64,000 nucleotides of DNA from Euglena gracilis (lineage: Eukaryota; Euglenida; Euglenophyceae; Euglenales): the NCBI GenBank assembly GCA_039621445.1, contig CP154956.1, positions 5,826,170-5,890,169 of the forward strand. The letters are read 5' to 3'. This document shows, in pieces, positions 51,527 through 61,819 of this stretch. A program made the translations under genes and the position numbers. Below the pieces are notes generated by a model. It did not search any database and was not told the origin of the DNA. It saw nothing but the letters and a program-made list of their open reading frames with translations. How positions within the stretch are numbered: the first letter of the stretch is position 1; each line of letters opens with the position of its first letter.

Positions 51527-54010
51527 TCATGGTGAACGGGTTTCCCGTCGACCATGACCAGTGTATCGGGACTTCCCCGATGACTCGCGTGAAGAGGATG
51601 ATCCACTTCGCGAACGAGATCGTGAAGAATCGCGATTGAAATCCCGTTTTCGGGTAGGGGATCCAGGTGATCGACCGCGAGAAGGACGGGTTTCCCGACC
51701 ATCACGCGATGGTGACTTGGGCCTACTACCGCTAAAGCGGTTCTCCGAAGAACGCGAAACTCCCGATTGTCGTGAAAACGCCGAGGAACCCGATCCCCGT
51801 GAGGAGGTCGAGCCCCTTGGGCTTCCAATACGCTGTCGCGCATCGGGATTCGGGCATTCCCGAGACATGTGACCAGATTTGTTGCACAAAAAGCACAGTT
51901 TATCCGTGCCCTGGTCCGAAGAACGCTGATTCCGCGTTTTCGGTCCCGTGGTGGGTGACCTCGGTGACATGGGTGATTTTTGCAACGCATTAACCGCACC
52001 CGCAGGGATTCCCGCGGTGGGATGCATTTGGAAAGCGGACTGTATTTGTCCCAAAACTTGTGTGAGCTTGAGTTGCTTTGACACATAATTCCAACGTTGG
52101 GCAAGAGTCATATCATGCCCGGCCAACTCCTCGCGATGGATACCCTTCACGAGGGATGGTGTGAAATGCAACAAAACCGCATCGAATTGTTCGCGCATTT
52201 GCTTCTCGCTAAGTTCATCAACTTCGGAAGCAAGTGCTAACCATTTGGCATACCAAAGGTCAATGGATTTCCATTTGCGATCCGGTGGCGCGCAGTGTCG
52301 CCATTTCTTCTCCAGGGTAATCCTGGTGACCAAACTTGAGTTGGTTGAAGCGTACTGCTCAACCAGGTCATCAAATGATACGCCATTACGTATCACCAAA
52401 TTGCGTGCGCGTTCTCGCTCCTCCCTCGGTAGGCAATCGATGAATTCCATCTTGACTACCTCGGGATTCGGGTCTTGGGTGGGTCCCTTTAGTGCCCAGT
52501 AGTACTCCCAGTCCCGAAAAAATTGTCTCCATGTGGTTAGATCCCCGTCCCATTGGGGCTTCACCTTGTTCGCGATTGCGATGGTGCCCTTGAAGTCTCT
52601 CTGAGTAACCCGCTGACCCTCGGTGGTATTCCAGGGGTTTGGGTCAGGGTAATTCTTAACACCAAACGCGTTTCGCGGATTTTCCGCTTCATGTGTACCC
52701 CGTGCAGGAATTCCCGCACCAAGTGTAAGGTTGGCAGGATTTTCCTGCGTGAAGTGCGAAACATTTGGTGAAATTCTCCCGGTGGGGCGGGCTTCCCGCC
52801 GAAAACCCGACGGGTGGTCTGGTAATCCAGAACCCGTTGGTGGTTGGTATGGTCGCGAATGCGACACATGACCAATACCCGGTGTGGGGTGTTGGCTCAT
52901 TCCTCGAACAAGGTTGGAATGTTGAATTTCGTGGTGGAGACTCGAATTCTCGAGCGGGGGATCAATTTCCTCATCGGAAATTTCCCGTGAAAAGTGGGTT
53001 TGCGGTGTTGGCAACAGCAAAGGTGGTACAATTCGCGTTTTCGCGGGTGGTTGTACCAAATTCGCGGTGGATGTAGGGATTCCTACTCCGAAAATGGTAA
53101 TTTGAGAACGCGATTCCGGGACATTTGGAATATCAACCGCAGCGCTTACCGCGGTGGGTGGTGGCACAACCGGTACCGGAGCAGACATTTTATCCAAACT
53201 CGCGGACAGGTCATGCACCGTTTCTTCCAAATGTTCCACCAACTGGAGTTGGCCGCAAATACGGTCAACCTCAGTCTCCAAATGCCGAATGTGTTTGCAG
53301 TAACGGGAAACATCGTCCAAGTGTGGTAACTTTTCAGAAACCAAGTGTAAATCTTGGACAAGTTGTCCTTGAGACTCCTCCACATTCCGGAGTTGACCCG
53401 CAAGCGCTTTTACTGCATTTGAGACAATTTGCAATTGGTGGGGTGACTTGGTGGGGGTTTCCGCGGTGGTGCGCGAATTTTCCGCGGTTGGCTTTTCCAA
53501 CAACGCAGAAATTCGTCCATCCAACCGTGAAACCTCATCTTGCATTGATCGGGCACTCCGATTCACAGATTCCTCAAGTTGAATCAAACTCGTACAAAAT
53601 GCTTGCAAGGTTTCCTTGTGGTCACCAAGCATTTTGTTATAAAATGAGCAAAATTCCGGTGACTCGGATATCCGCGCACGCGAAACATTGGGAAGTGCGC
53701 GAATTTCCGTTACTGTGGTGGACAAAAAGGTGCAACGGGTTTGTACTTCCCCAATAGCGGCTTGAATACCACTAATGTCGGGAATTCGCTTGGAAAGTGC
53801 GGAAAAATGCTCCTGCAAACCGACAACGGTGGCATTAATACCGCCAATGCCCGTTTGTGTTCGTTGTTGTGCGAAATCCAACCGTTGTGCGCAATCCGCG
53901 ATTTTCGCGTTCAAGGTGGTTAATCCATCCTGATTTGCGGCACAATGGCAGGATTTCTGCTCCAAGTGTGAAATTCGTTCCTCCAAAAGCTGATTTCGTA
54001 CGGGGAACAA
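51527..54010 (-). CDS. gag: gag of copy C: coiled coil, capsid region, zinc knuckle, Arg/Ser-rich tail (827 codons)
   Basis: Residues 1-290 are rich in heptad-like Leu/Gln patterns (LLEERISHLEQKSCH, QAAIGEVQTRCTFL, LRNVEESQGQLVQDLHLVSEKL), suggesting a coiled coil. Residues about 290-450 are Pro-rich. Residues about 455-650 are a capsid-like helical region (VKPQWDGDLTTWRQFFRDWEYYW, REELAGHDMTLAQRWNYV). A CCHC knuckle CFLCNKSGHMSREC is at 51854-51895. The rest is Arg/Ser-rich (RPKSPSRDGRETRPSRGRSP, SRSRSRSGSSSSRES). Gag packages element RNA into particles. The start codon given is only the first Met in frame; the protein begins upstream at 55238. Confidence 0.9.
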   Translation of the reverse strand: MFPVRNQLLEERISHLEQKSCHCAANQDGLTTLNAKIADCAQRLDFAQQRTQTGIGGINATVVGLQEHFSALSKRIPDISGIQAAIGEVQTRCTFLSTTVTEIRALPNVSRARISESPEFCSFYNKMLGDHKETLQAFCTSLIQLEESVNRSARSMQDEVSRLDGRISALLEKPTAENSRTTAETPTKSPHQLQIVSNAVKALAGQLRNVEESQGQLVQDLHLVSEKLPHLDDVSRYCKHIRHLETEVDRICGQLQLVEHLEETVHDLSASLDKMSAPVPVVPPPTAVSAAVDIPNVPESRSQITIFGVGIPTSTANLVQPPAKTRIVPPLLLPTPQTHFSREISDEEIDPPLENSSLHHEIQHSNLVRGMSQHPTPGIGHVSHSRPYQPPTGSGLPDHPSGFRREARPTGRISPNVSHFTQENPANLTLGAGIPARGTHEAENPRNAFGVKNYPDPNPWNTTEGQRVTQRDFKGTIAIANKVKPQWDGDLTTWRQFFRDWEYYWALKGPTQDPNPEVVKMEFIDCLPREERERARNLVIRNGVSFDDLVEQYASTNSSLVTRITLEKKWRHCAPPDRKWKSIDLWYAKWLALASEVDELSEKQMREQFDAVLLHFTPSLVKGIHREELAGHDMTLAQRWNYVSKQLKLTQVLGQIQSAFQMHPTAGIPAGAVNALQKSPMSPRSPTTGPKTRNQRSSDQGTDKLCFLCNKSGHMSRECPNPDARQRIGSPRGSTSSRGSGSSAFSRQSGVSRSSENRFSGSRPKSPSRDGRETRPSRGRSPGSPTRKRDFNRDSSRSRSRSGSSSSRESSGKSRYTGHGRRETRSP

Positions 54011-54299
54011 AATTTTCTTGCACTTTCGCCTGAAATTGCTTCAAGTGCTCGATTTCCGAGCCAAGATGCAAAATCCGTTGTTGAGCTTCTTGGAAAGAAG
54101 TGGTAAGTGCGGCAAAATGCTCAACCGCGACAAATTCACTGATTTGCGGCACTTTGGGTGTGGCATTTTGCGCTTGTAACTGTTGCTGCAATTGCAGTAG
54201 CATGGTTGAACATGATTCCACTTTGGCAAAAAGATGGCTCATACCATCCTGCACATGCAGAAACTTGGAATCATTCCGCGTTTCCGCTTCATGCAGCAT
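54010..54299 (-). pseudogene. gag: gag of copy C: coiled-coil segment between a stop and a frameshift
   Basis: MLHEAETRNDSKFLHVQDGM, then LQLQQQLQAQNA and QEAQQRILHLGSEIEHLKQF, strongly helical and Gln-rich. It is in frame with the upstream gag piece (stop at 54309) and joins the downstream piece by a one-base shift near 54010. Confidence 0.75.
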
Positions 54300-54308
54300 T
54301 TCGCTGAT

Positions 54309-55238
54309 TTATTGGAAATTTTGTGGAAGTTGGATGCGCAAAATACTGTCAACACTTTCTCGAAAATGCTGAAGGTCTTTCCCCGCATTTTCAAAATTGT
54401 TTTGGCAATATTTGCCGATTTCTTGCAAATAATTCCAGCAATATTCCAGTTTGGTGTTGACAACCCTTTGATTGTCCTCATCAAACTGCAAAACCTTGTT
54501 GAGCATGGTTGCGCATTCCGCAACGCATTGATGGACATGCAAAATTTGCTTGCTCAGCGGGTGATCCGCTGGGAGTTGACCGAGAATTCGGTAAACATCA
54601 CCGGGGGTGAGTTTTTCCCTCAAATCATCCTCATAGTCCTCCACAGTGGAAACGGCACCAGAGATTTCCGGTACCACCAGACGCATATCTGGGTTCCATG
54701 GCAAAGCAGGGAAAACCGCAGTTTCCGCGGGTAATCCCGGCAATGTGTGAAATGGTGGGGGGGTGGGAAATTGAGGGGGGGGTTGGAAAAAACACGGTGT
54801 TTCCACCGAGTTGCACTCCAAAAGGCCCACCGGTGCTTCCACCGGGGATCTTTTGGGTGTGAACAGAGCAAAGGGCAAATACCCCTCACTTGGTTCATGG
54901 GTTACATGAGTTGCCAAGTGTAACGGTGCAAGGGGTTCATCCCTTCGCCTAATCAATGATGGGTGAACCGGGATGGAGGTAGGCATTTTGCCGCCCACAT
55001 CCCGCACAATCAATGACAATGATGATGAAGAGGGTTCATTACCCCCTTGCAACAAAGAAGGCGTTTCGCCTTGTGACAATGACAATTGATGCAATGTGTC
55101 TTCTTGTTGCTTGGGGAGTCGGGAATTGGAACTTGTTTCATACGAACCGTTCCAATCCCCGCAATCTTCATCAAGATTGGTCAATGAACTCATCAACAAG
55201 TCATAATCAAATTTGCTGTTGGGGGTTGTGCTCTGCAT
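54309..55238 (-). pseudogene. gag: gag of copy C: N-terminal piece
   Basis: Chosen start MQSTTPNSKFDYDLLMSSL, because the diverged element at 15167 keeps a matching start; an upstream Met at 55262 is less likely. It is followed by Ser/Pro-rich sequence and EDDLREKLTPGDVYRILGQL, then a helical Cys/His-containing segment (HVHQCVAECATMLNKVLQF). It ends at a stop at 54309, after which the same frame continues. No known domain is recognised in the first 200 residues. Confidence 0.8.
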
Positions 55239-55548
55239 CTTATGAGATGGGTAAAAAGGCAAAAACCCAAAAATTCACACAAATAAGCAGTGAAACAGGG
55301 ACCAGAAAGGTTGTATCGGCGAATACCGAACAGAGCCTTCTGAGACCTGTATCCTTGCTTAAAGGTTGGCTAGGGGCCAGGAACAGGACTTTCACCGTGT
55401 TTCACGGCTCAGTACGATCCTCACCACCAGTCAACCACAGAGTTTCTCTGTGTGGAAGGTCTGTGTAGGCTCGTTGCCTAAATCTGCTACCAAGTGTATT
55501 ACTTGGTGCCTTTCTTTCTGTAGGATCTTTGACCTATTCTGCTACCAA
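55239..55548 (-). other. Leader with primer-binding site, partly duplicated (copy C)
   Basis: TGGTAGCAGA (55538-55547, minus) directly follows the 5' LTR and complements the 3' end of initiator tRNA-Met. The 16-base block tctgctaccaagtgta occurs at 55538-55553 and again at 55483-55498, so the LTR end plus primer site is duplicated 55 bases downstream. The remainder has no gene; a splice donor for ORF3 could lie here. Confidence 0.7.
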
Positions 55549-55975
55549 GTGTACGTCCAAAGCTTTCCCTTTTCCCCTTTTTGGGACTTTCTGTAAAAGC
55601 CTTTCGCTTTCGCCTTGGTGCGCAGCCTACTTATGGTAGGGAAAAGTCTTTGCAGTAACGAAAAGTGGTTTTCCCCTTTTCTTCCCAATTCCCCAAGAAG
55701 CAAAGCACAAAGCAAAGACTCAGAAGTTTCTTCTGAGGTCAAGTTCGACTGTTCCGAGGGTTTTTCCCTCTGACAAAACCAATGGTCAAACTTGGGAAGA
55801 TTGACAGTGAAGAATACCACCTGTGGGGGAAGGAGAGAAAAGTGCTGACGTGTCCAGGGGCAGATCCCAGAAGGGTCTGCCACGATCCTACCAGCTGTGG
55901 TTTTCCACAGTGGTGCGACCGTCACAGAACCCACTCTGCAGATATCCTACAGAGCTGGGACGTGCCTGGTACACA
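55549..55975 (-). repeat. 5' LTR of copy C
   Basis: 427 bp, same length as the copy A LTR, TGTGTACC to GGACGTACAC in element orientation. It abuts the right target duplication ctcgga (55976-55981). Confidence 0.95.
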
Positions 55976-56449
55976 CTCGGACGACGGGGAGCCACAACCT
56001 CCACCCGGAAGCTGGGTGAGAGCAACCTGGCCACCCCCATACCTCAACTCTAACAGGAGTGAAAGCATCAGCTTTTGTCGGCTGGAAGACGCACGGGAAT
56101 GCTACAGAAACGGAAAATACCCGCGTTCTGAAGCAGAAGTCCACACAACCGAATCCACTCCGGAAGAGGAGGAGGAGGAGAAGATGGTTCCAATGGCTGA
56201 GGATGAACCTCGGCCTGCGGAAGCTCCGGCACGGGAAACCCGTAGCTCGTCTGTCGTGATGCTGGACACGGTGGCGGAAACTGCCCAGTGCCCAGAGTCA
56301 CCGACAGGTGGGAGGACACCCATTACAAGTTCACCTGATTCACTAAGTACGAGGGGCGTACCAACCCCGCCGCGGGAAAAACCGCCGGGAGATACGGAAC
56401 CCTGCACGCCTGAGGTATTACGCCTCAAGCTCCCTGTTCGCGTGGAAAC
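55976..56449 (+). pseudogene. ORF3 middle segment (copy G, third piece)
   Basis: Continues exactly where the 39180 piece ends: DDGEPQPPPGSWVRATWPPP, RSESISFCRLEDARECYR, an acidic run, MAEDEPRPAEAPARETRS and PCTPEVLRLKLPV. Open throughout these 470 bases. Ends at element I; the aaac before it (56446-56449) is repeated at 61820-61823. Confidence 0.87.
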
Positions 56450-57053
56450 TGTTGGGGGTCCGGGACCCTGCTCGCCCGGGGGGGCTGCCGCTTTCTCTGG
56501 GGCCGCAACATCCCTTTTCCGGCCCTGGTGGGCTCAGGCCAGGGCCTTTGTGAAAGTGGGCCCCGTTTTCCAGTAAATCAACAGACTGTGAAGGGGGTGA
56601 GGTGTGCGCCCCGACCCAGGGTCCCCAGTTGCCCCGCGTAGGATCTTTTTTTCCCTCCACTGTTGGTTTTTTCCCATTTCCAAATTTGGTCCAAAGGGTG
56701 GACAAAAACAAAACCAACCCACCTACTTAGGATTAAACAGCAGACCACAACAAACCTGGGACTTGAGAGGGTGGGCAAGTACCTTTGAGTTCAGGTGTTG
56801 AGTGGGACAAAGAATGTGGCAGTGAAGGCCTTGGCTTCCTTTTGATATTTGAATTGATCTTTTTGCTCTTCAAGTCTGCAATTGACGTTTCTTCTTTTCT
56901 GATTCTCAAATCGAATTCTCAAATTCTTCTTGAAATTTGCTGGGGTTCCAATTCCACTCGCGTGGCGGTTGACTTGCTTTGGTGGTTCGTACTGGGGGTT
57001 TTTTGGGAATTTTTGGGAATTTTTTTGGCTGACGACGCCAGCGGCAGCCGACA
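56450..57053 (-). repeat. 3' LTR of element I
   Basis: 604 bp, similar to 61217-61819 with scattered substitutions and small indels, so older than copy C by LTR divergence. Contains a 5' gttgggggtccgggaccc block with inverted-repeat character (gggtccgggaccc). Confidence 0.9.
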
Positions 57054-57062
57054 CCCCCTCCC

Positions 57063-60000
57063 TTGCGACGTTAGTCGGACCCGTTTTTCTGACAAAAAAA
57101 AAAAAAAAAAACGGGGAGAGTGAAATTGAAATTTTTTGTGGGAAGGGGGGGCGAAAATTCTGTGTTTTTTTTGAAACGGGTCCTGTCGCTATTTTTTTTT
57201 AAAATCAGTGTTACGAGTGTGACCCCCCCCCCAGCCATAATATCGGGCACCTTGGGGGACTCTGAAAAATCAGGTCTACGGGGGAAGCCCCCCCACTCCT
57301 TTCCTCCGACAAGCATGGGGAACGGGTCTTTGAACACAAAATCTGAAAGTTCTGAGCGAAACCAACTCTGGGCACTCTACCCCAAGGCCTAAGTCCCATG
57401 CTACCCCCTTGGTGAAAATCCTTTTTGGCAGCTTTCATTGTGTGAAACTTCATTTGTCATTTTTTTTAAAAAAATAAGGGACTTTGGCCAAAAGTGTATC
57501 ACAAAATGAATGGTGTGGGAAAGAAAAAGAGAAACCCTGGCATTCCTTTCCAATTCGGGACAGAAGGGTGAGGAAAAGGTTGAAGGTGAATGGGTGCAAT
57601 GGTGAGAGGGTAAGACGGTTATATACGGCGGGAATAGTGTACAGATGTGTGCGGGTTTGTGTGCGTGTGCGGTTGTGTGTTTTGTGTGTATGCACGCTCG
57701 CTTCCTTGTCATGCCTTCCAACCGAAAATGATTGGGTCGATTTTTTTTGAACTCCAAAAGAACAGGGCTTCACATTGGCCCACAGCCACTATATCACAGG
57801 GCTTTCGTGGCTGGGTTTTTTTTTCTTTTTCGTCGGCCCACACCAGGGCCTATGGACGGAGGAGGGGTCATCTCCGGTGCAGGGTCCCCCCCCCCCGAGT
57901 TCGGATGCCTCCAAGCTGTGTTTCATGAAAAAATGCCTTTGACCAATATTCAATAGTCCAAACCGAATCAAAAAACTGAGTTTTAAAACTCCAACTCGTT
58001 TTGTCGTCCAGCAGAAAAATTATCAAAATTCCAGTTTTTTCCAACTCTTTAATAAAAATCCTCCAACAACAAAAATCCTCAAAAAATCAAAAATCTGAGT
58101 CCAACCCAGGGCCTACAAAAGCCCTCAACAAGATCCAAAATTCCAACTGCCACAGACAACAAACAAAGTCCAACCGAGAGCAACCAACCCAACAGAAGCA
58201 ACATCCAGCAGCATACCGAGGGGCCAGGCCATCCGGCTCAGCTCGATCACTGAAGCCATAAAAACCAACAAATCCGGGTTGTCAATTGAAATTCACTGCC
58301 CCCCCCCCCCAGTCACACGGGGCAATGGGGGTCAAATGACATGGCAAACTCAAAAATACTGAAAATTCAAATCCAATTTTCTCGGCCAAGGCGATTTTTT
58401 GCTGCCCCCCCCCCTGAGGGTAAAAGGGCACAACCTGGCTTCAGCCTCAAAACAAAAAAGAAATTCACAAACCTGGGCCGTGATGTCCCAACCGGCTGAA
58501 ATCTCACCACATGTCAAAGGACGGGCCTTCACAATGTCACCCCCCCCACCGTCAACCACTGTGGGGAGGGCCATGGGTTAAAACTTCCTGTCTGCAAAAC
58601 TGAAATCCCCATTTGACGAAAAAAATGGGGAAAATGGATCTTTCATCAAACCCCGTCACATCTGGGGTATGACCAAAAACAGTCACGGTCACTATTTGAT
58701 GCAATCCTGTCCCCACCCAAACGTCTCACAGGGGTATCCAATTCTGAGTCAAAAAATTCCAACCGTAAAGCCAAAACTTATTTTGATCCACACCACACCA
58801 ACAAAAAAAACAGGGCTCCACACAGCCCCCCACCCCCCCTCAGGAAGAGGGAGAGCAAACCCAGTCCAACCACTCGGAAACAAGAAAACTGAAACTCAGC
58901 CCCTGGCACCATGGGAGCTGCCAACCAGTTTGAACCAGGGCCTTGCCCATTGTTTGGGCAATTGTGCCCAAAGCTCGGTGGAGGTCAGCTCTTACGCTTC
59001 CAAATGATGTGTCCACGGTGATGATTCAAATTGACATGTCATCAAACGTCGATGTCTCATCAAAATCAATTTCCAGTCAACAAATCTCTGAACTTTTTGA
59101 ACAAGTCACCAATTTTGAAATTCTCAAATTCCTTTTTGTTGATTTTCTTCGGTGATTGCTCGCTTGCTTGCTTGCAAAACCTGCATGACAAAGGAACACA
59201 CACGCACAAAATTCACCACTGGCACCATGAAAGGCAGATTTCTGAATTTTCTTACTGAACCGAACCTGAAAATGCCACTGAACTCTGAACCAAATCGGCA
59301 CTTACAAATATTTATATTGATGCATCCAACGGGTCACACGAAAACTGTGTATGCAAGCCCCAAACTGTAAAAATTGCCTCAGGAGTTTTGCATTGTGAGG
59401 CCTCGTGTGATTCTCCCTTAAGCAGACTCCTACAGCTGAAAAAAATGCAACAGAAAGTGCTACCCACAGATCAACAGATTTTTCACTGAAAAACTGAATC
59501 GAATGATGTTGATGCCACTGCTGGGCCCAAAAATGAATCTTCCTCAGGGGTGTCTTTTCCTCCTGGGTCAATCCACCTTGGTTCCCAGTTGGACTGAAAA
59601 TTGAAACCTTTCCTGAGCCCTTAGATGGGTGGCCACAGGGGTGTTTATTCCTTGCCTGGATCTAGCCCCAGCCTTGGAACCCCTCTTTGCGCGCTTTCCC
59701 GAAAAACTTTTTGGTTCGAGTGGTCCATCAGAGGTCTCCCCCCGACCCCAGGCTTTGGCAAAAACCCAGATAAAACCTGCCACAGGACTGCTGGGCTGCC
59801 ACACTCGAAAACCACAATAAAACTGGACAGAAAAATCCCAAAAACTGTGCCGGTTCTCCAACATATGTCCCTGTCCGGGGGTAAGTTTCTCTCTGGAAAA
59901 ACTGTCCCGTGACAAAAAGGACCAACAAAAATACAAACAAAACTTACACCTGAGATGACTGATTTGTCCCCGTCTGGGATGGTGACACATGTTAACGCCG

Positions 60001-60368
60001 TGCCCCACCCCAAATGACATTTGGGACAACAACCGAAAACTGAAAACTCTAAACTGAAACTGAAAATCATTGATCTGGCTGCTTAGACACCAGGAGAAAA
60101 TCCCAAGCATCGTGGCTGGGCGTCTCCATTTAAGTGGAAAGCAACTGGGGAAAAAACATGCACCCCAGAAACCAGATTCAAAAAATGTTTCACTTGGCTG
60201 TTTTTTCATAGCCAAACTCTGCAAACTGAAAATCCAGATTTAAATTCTGGCTGATTGCGCACCTGCCTCCAACACCAGATCACCATGAGAAGTGCGAAAC
60301 AACAGTCACAAAGCCACAAACAAACCACAAAAACACACTGATGCCTGTAAAGTGTTGTGCGGTGCCAG
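57063..60368. other. Non-coding interior of element I
   Basis: No supported gene. AT-rich with poly-A/T and poly-C runs, a GT-rich stretch (57640-57700) and many short biased frames. It resembles the style of 28219-34435. A degraded pol cannot be excluded but nothing matches. Confidence 0.6.
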
Positions 60369-60785
60369 TCAGTGGTTAGACCTGTGCTGAAAGAAAATCA
60401 CCACCACCACTGATACGGTGGATACCACCCCCAGCTGTTCCAGGGATTTAAATGACAGTCCAAACCCCACCAATCGTGAAACCAACTTGGTCTCAAAAAT
60501 TGAAAGTCGTTCCAACTGTTTTTTGGCAGGCCTCCAGAATTTCTTTGCCTGTCTGCATTTTCTTGGCTGTGCGGCAAAATCTGAGGAAGATTCCTCATAA
60601 GACACTGATGAAGACTGCAAATTCGTGACATGTCCAGAATTCAGGTTCACAGACACAAAATTTTCTGGACTTGGTGATTTTATTTCACTGGGCTGTAACT
60701 TTTCAGCGATTTGCAGTTCCAACATTTTTATTTGCTCGGTCAACCTTCCGATTTCCACTTCTGCTTTTCCCAATGAATCTGTCAC
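60369..60785 (-). CDS. Coiled-coil protein fragment of element I
   Basis: 138 codons. The first 35 residues have a heptad pattern (LGKAEVEIGRLTEQIKMLELQIAE by position), then Ser-rich sequence and a basic stretch (KKFWRPAKKQLERL), ending in a hydrophobic segment (VVSTVSVVVVIFF, near residue 125) that could be a membrane anchor or chance. Likely the second part of the gag-like protein beginning at 61217. Confidence 0.45.
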   Translation of the reverse strand: MTDSLGKAEVEIGRLTEQIKMLELQIAEKLQPSEIKSPSPENFVSVNLNSGHVTNLQSSSVSYEESSSDFAAQPRKCRQAKKFWRPAKKQLERLSIFETKLVSRLVGFGLSFKSLEQLGVVSTVSVVVVIFFQHRSNH

Positions 60786-60860
60786 TTCTTTCAGCTGTTT
60801 CGTCAGAGCCTCGACCTCAACATTCAGGGACTGAATCCTGTTAATTACCCACTTTGAGTT

Positions 60861-61217
60861 TCATGTCAAAAAATATGTTTCTGTGTCCTGTCCCTCTGAG
60901 TGGCTGGGCTCACGTGACAAACCCTGCAAATTTTTTTCAATGTGTTCAAGTCTGCATTCCAAATATCTCAGATTGAAACGAAGTGACCCTTCAGGAGAAT
61001 CCACAACATCAGTCCACAGAGCATGAAACTGCAAAAACAATTCCTCCAAAACATCCACAACTTCTAGTTGAAAGTCATCAAAATTGCTGATTGCAACCAT
61101 GCTTTCAAGCTTTTGGCGAACAATTTTCAAGTCACAAACCTCAAAATCTGATTTTTCAGCAACCGAATCCAAAAATTCTTCACTGACAGAGTCAGTGAAG
61201 CAACCTCTGCGTACCAT
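60861..61217 (-). CDS. gag-like N-terminal ORF of element I
   Basis: Starts MVRRGCFTDSVSEEFLDSV, with the A of ATG being the last base of the LTR and the TG the first bases of the primer site. Acidic and helical (ESMVAISNFDDFQLEVVDV, LRYLECRLEHIEKNLQGL). The frame is also open 75 codons upstream into the LTR. No zinc knuckle. Gag identity is inferred from position and helical content. Confidence 0.5.
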   Translation of the reverse strand: MVRRGCFTDSVSEEFLDSVAEKSDFEVCDLKIVRQKLESMVAISNFDDFQLEVVDVLEELFLQFHALWTDVVDSPEGSLRFNLRYLECRLEHIEKNLQGLSREPSHSEGQDTETYFLT

Positions 61218-61819
61218 GTTGGGGGTCCGGGACCCTGCTCGCCCGGGGGGGCTGCCGCTTTCGCTGGGGCCGCAACTTCCCTTTTCCGGCCCTGGTGGGC
61301 TCAGGCCAGGGCCGTGAAAGTGGGCCCCGTTTTCCAGTAAATCAACAGACTGTGAAGGGGGTGAGGTGTGCCCCCCCGACCCAGGGTCCCCAGTTGCCCC
61401 GCGTAGGATCTTTTTTCCCCTCCACTGTTGGTTTTTTCCCATTTCTCAACTTTGGTCCAAAGGGTGGACAAAAACAAAACCAACCCACCTACTTGGGATT
61501 AAACAGCGGACCACAACAAACCTGGGACTTGAGAGGGTGGGCAAGTACCTTTGAGTTCAGGTGTTGAGTGGGACAAAGAATGTGGAAATGAATGCCTTGG
61601 CTTCCTTTTGATATTTGAATTCATTTTTTTGCTCTTCAAGTCTCCAATTGACGTTTCTTCTTTTCTGATTCTCAAATCGAATTCTCAAATTCTTCTTGAA
61701 ATTTGCCGGGGTTCCAATTCCACTCGCGTGGCGGTTGACTTGCTTTGGTGGTTCCTACTGGGGTTTTTTTGGGAATTTTTGGGAAATGTTTTGGCTGTCG
61801 ACGCCAGCGGCAACCGACA
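61217..61819 (-). repeat. 5' LTR of element I
   Basis: 603 bp partner of 56450-57053. Followed on the plus side by aaac (61820-61823), the repeated target site. Confidence 0.9.

Larger units (their letters stand above)
39181..55975 (-). mobile_element. Full-length Ty3/gypsy chromovirus copy C (16,795 bp)
   Basis: Both LTRs are present, the ends are TGTGTACC and GGACGTACAC, and the target duplication ctcgga is found at 39175-39180 and 55976-55981. Joining the flanks restores the ORF3 frame of the older copy (LCLS followed by DDGEPQPPPG). The LTRs differ by about two substitutions and a 7-base indel, so insertion is recent. The coding part nevertheless has several stops and frameshifts. It is much longer than a typical 5-7 kb Ty3 element, mainly because of the large gag and ORF3. 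Confidence 0.93.
56450..61819 (-). mobile_element. LTR element I, 5.4 kb, probably non-autonomous
   Basis: Two LTRs of about 604 bp with TG...CA ends, flanked by aaac on both sides (4-bp target duplication). Orientation is minus: a purine run gggaggggg (57054-57062) touches the left LTR, and TGGTACGCAGAGG starts directly after the right LTR, as a tRNA primer site would. Only gag-like coiled-coil coding is seen near the right end; the other 3.3 kb have no pol. It splits ORF3 of copy G. Confidence 0.85.

Noticed and set aside
60369-60420. Transmembrane segment at the end of the element I coiled-coil ORF
   Set aside because: A short Val/Ile run at a decayed C-terminus; not enough to call a membrane protein.
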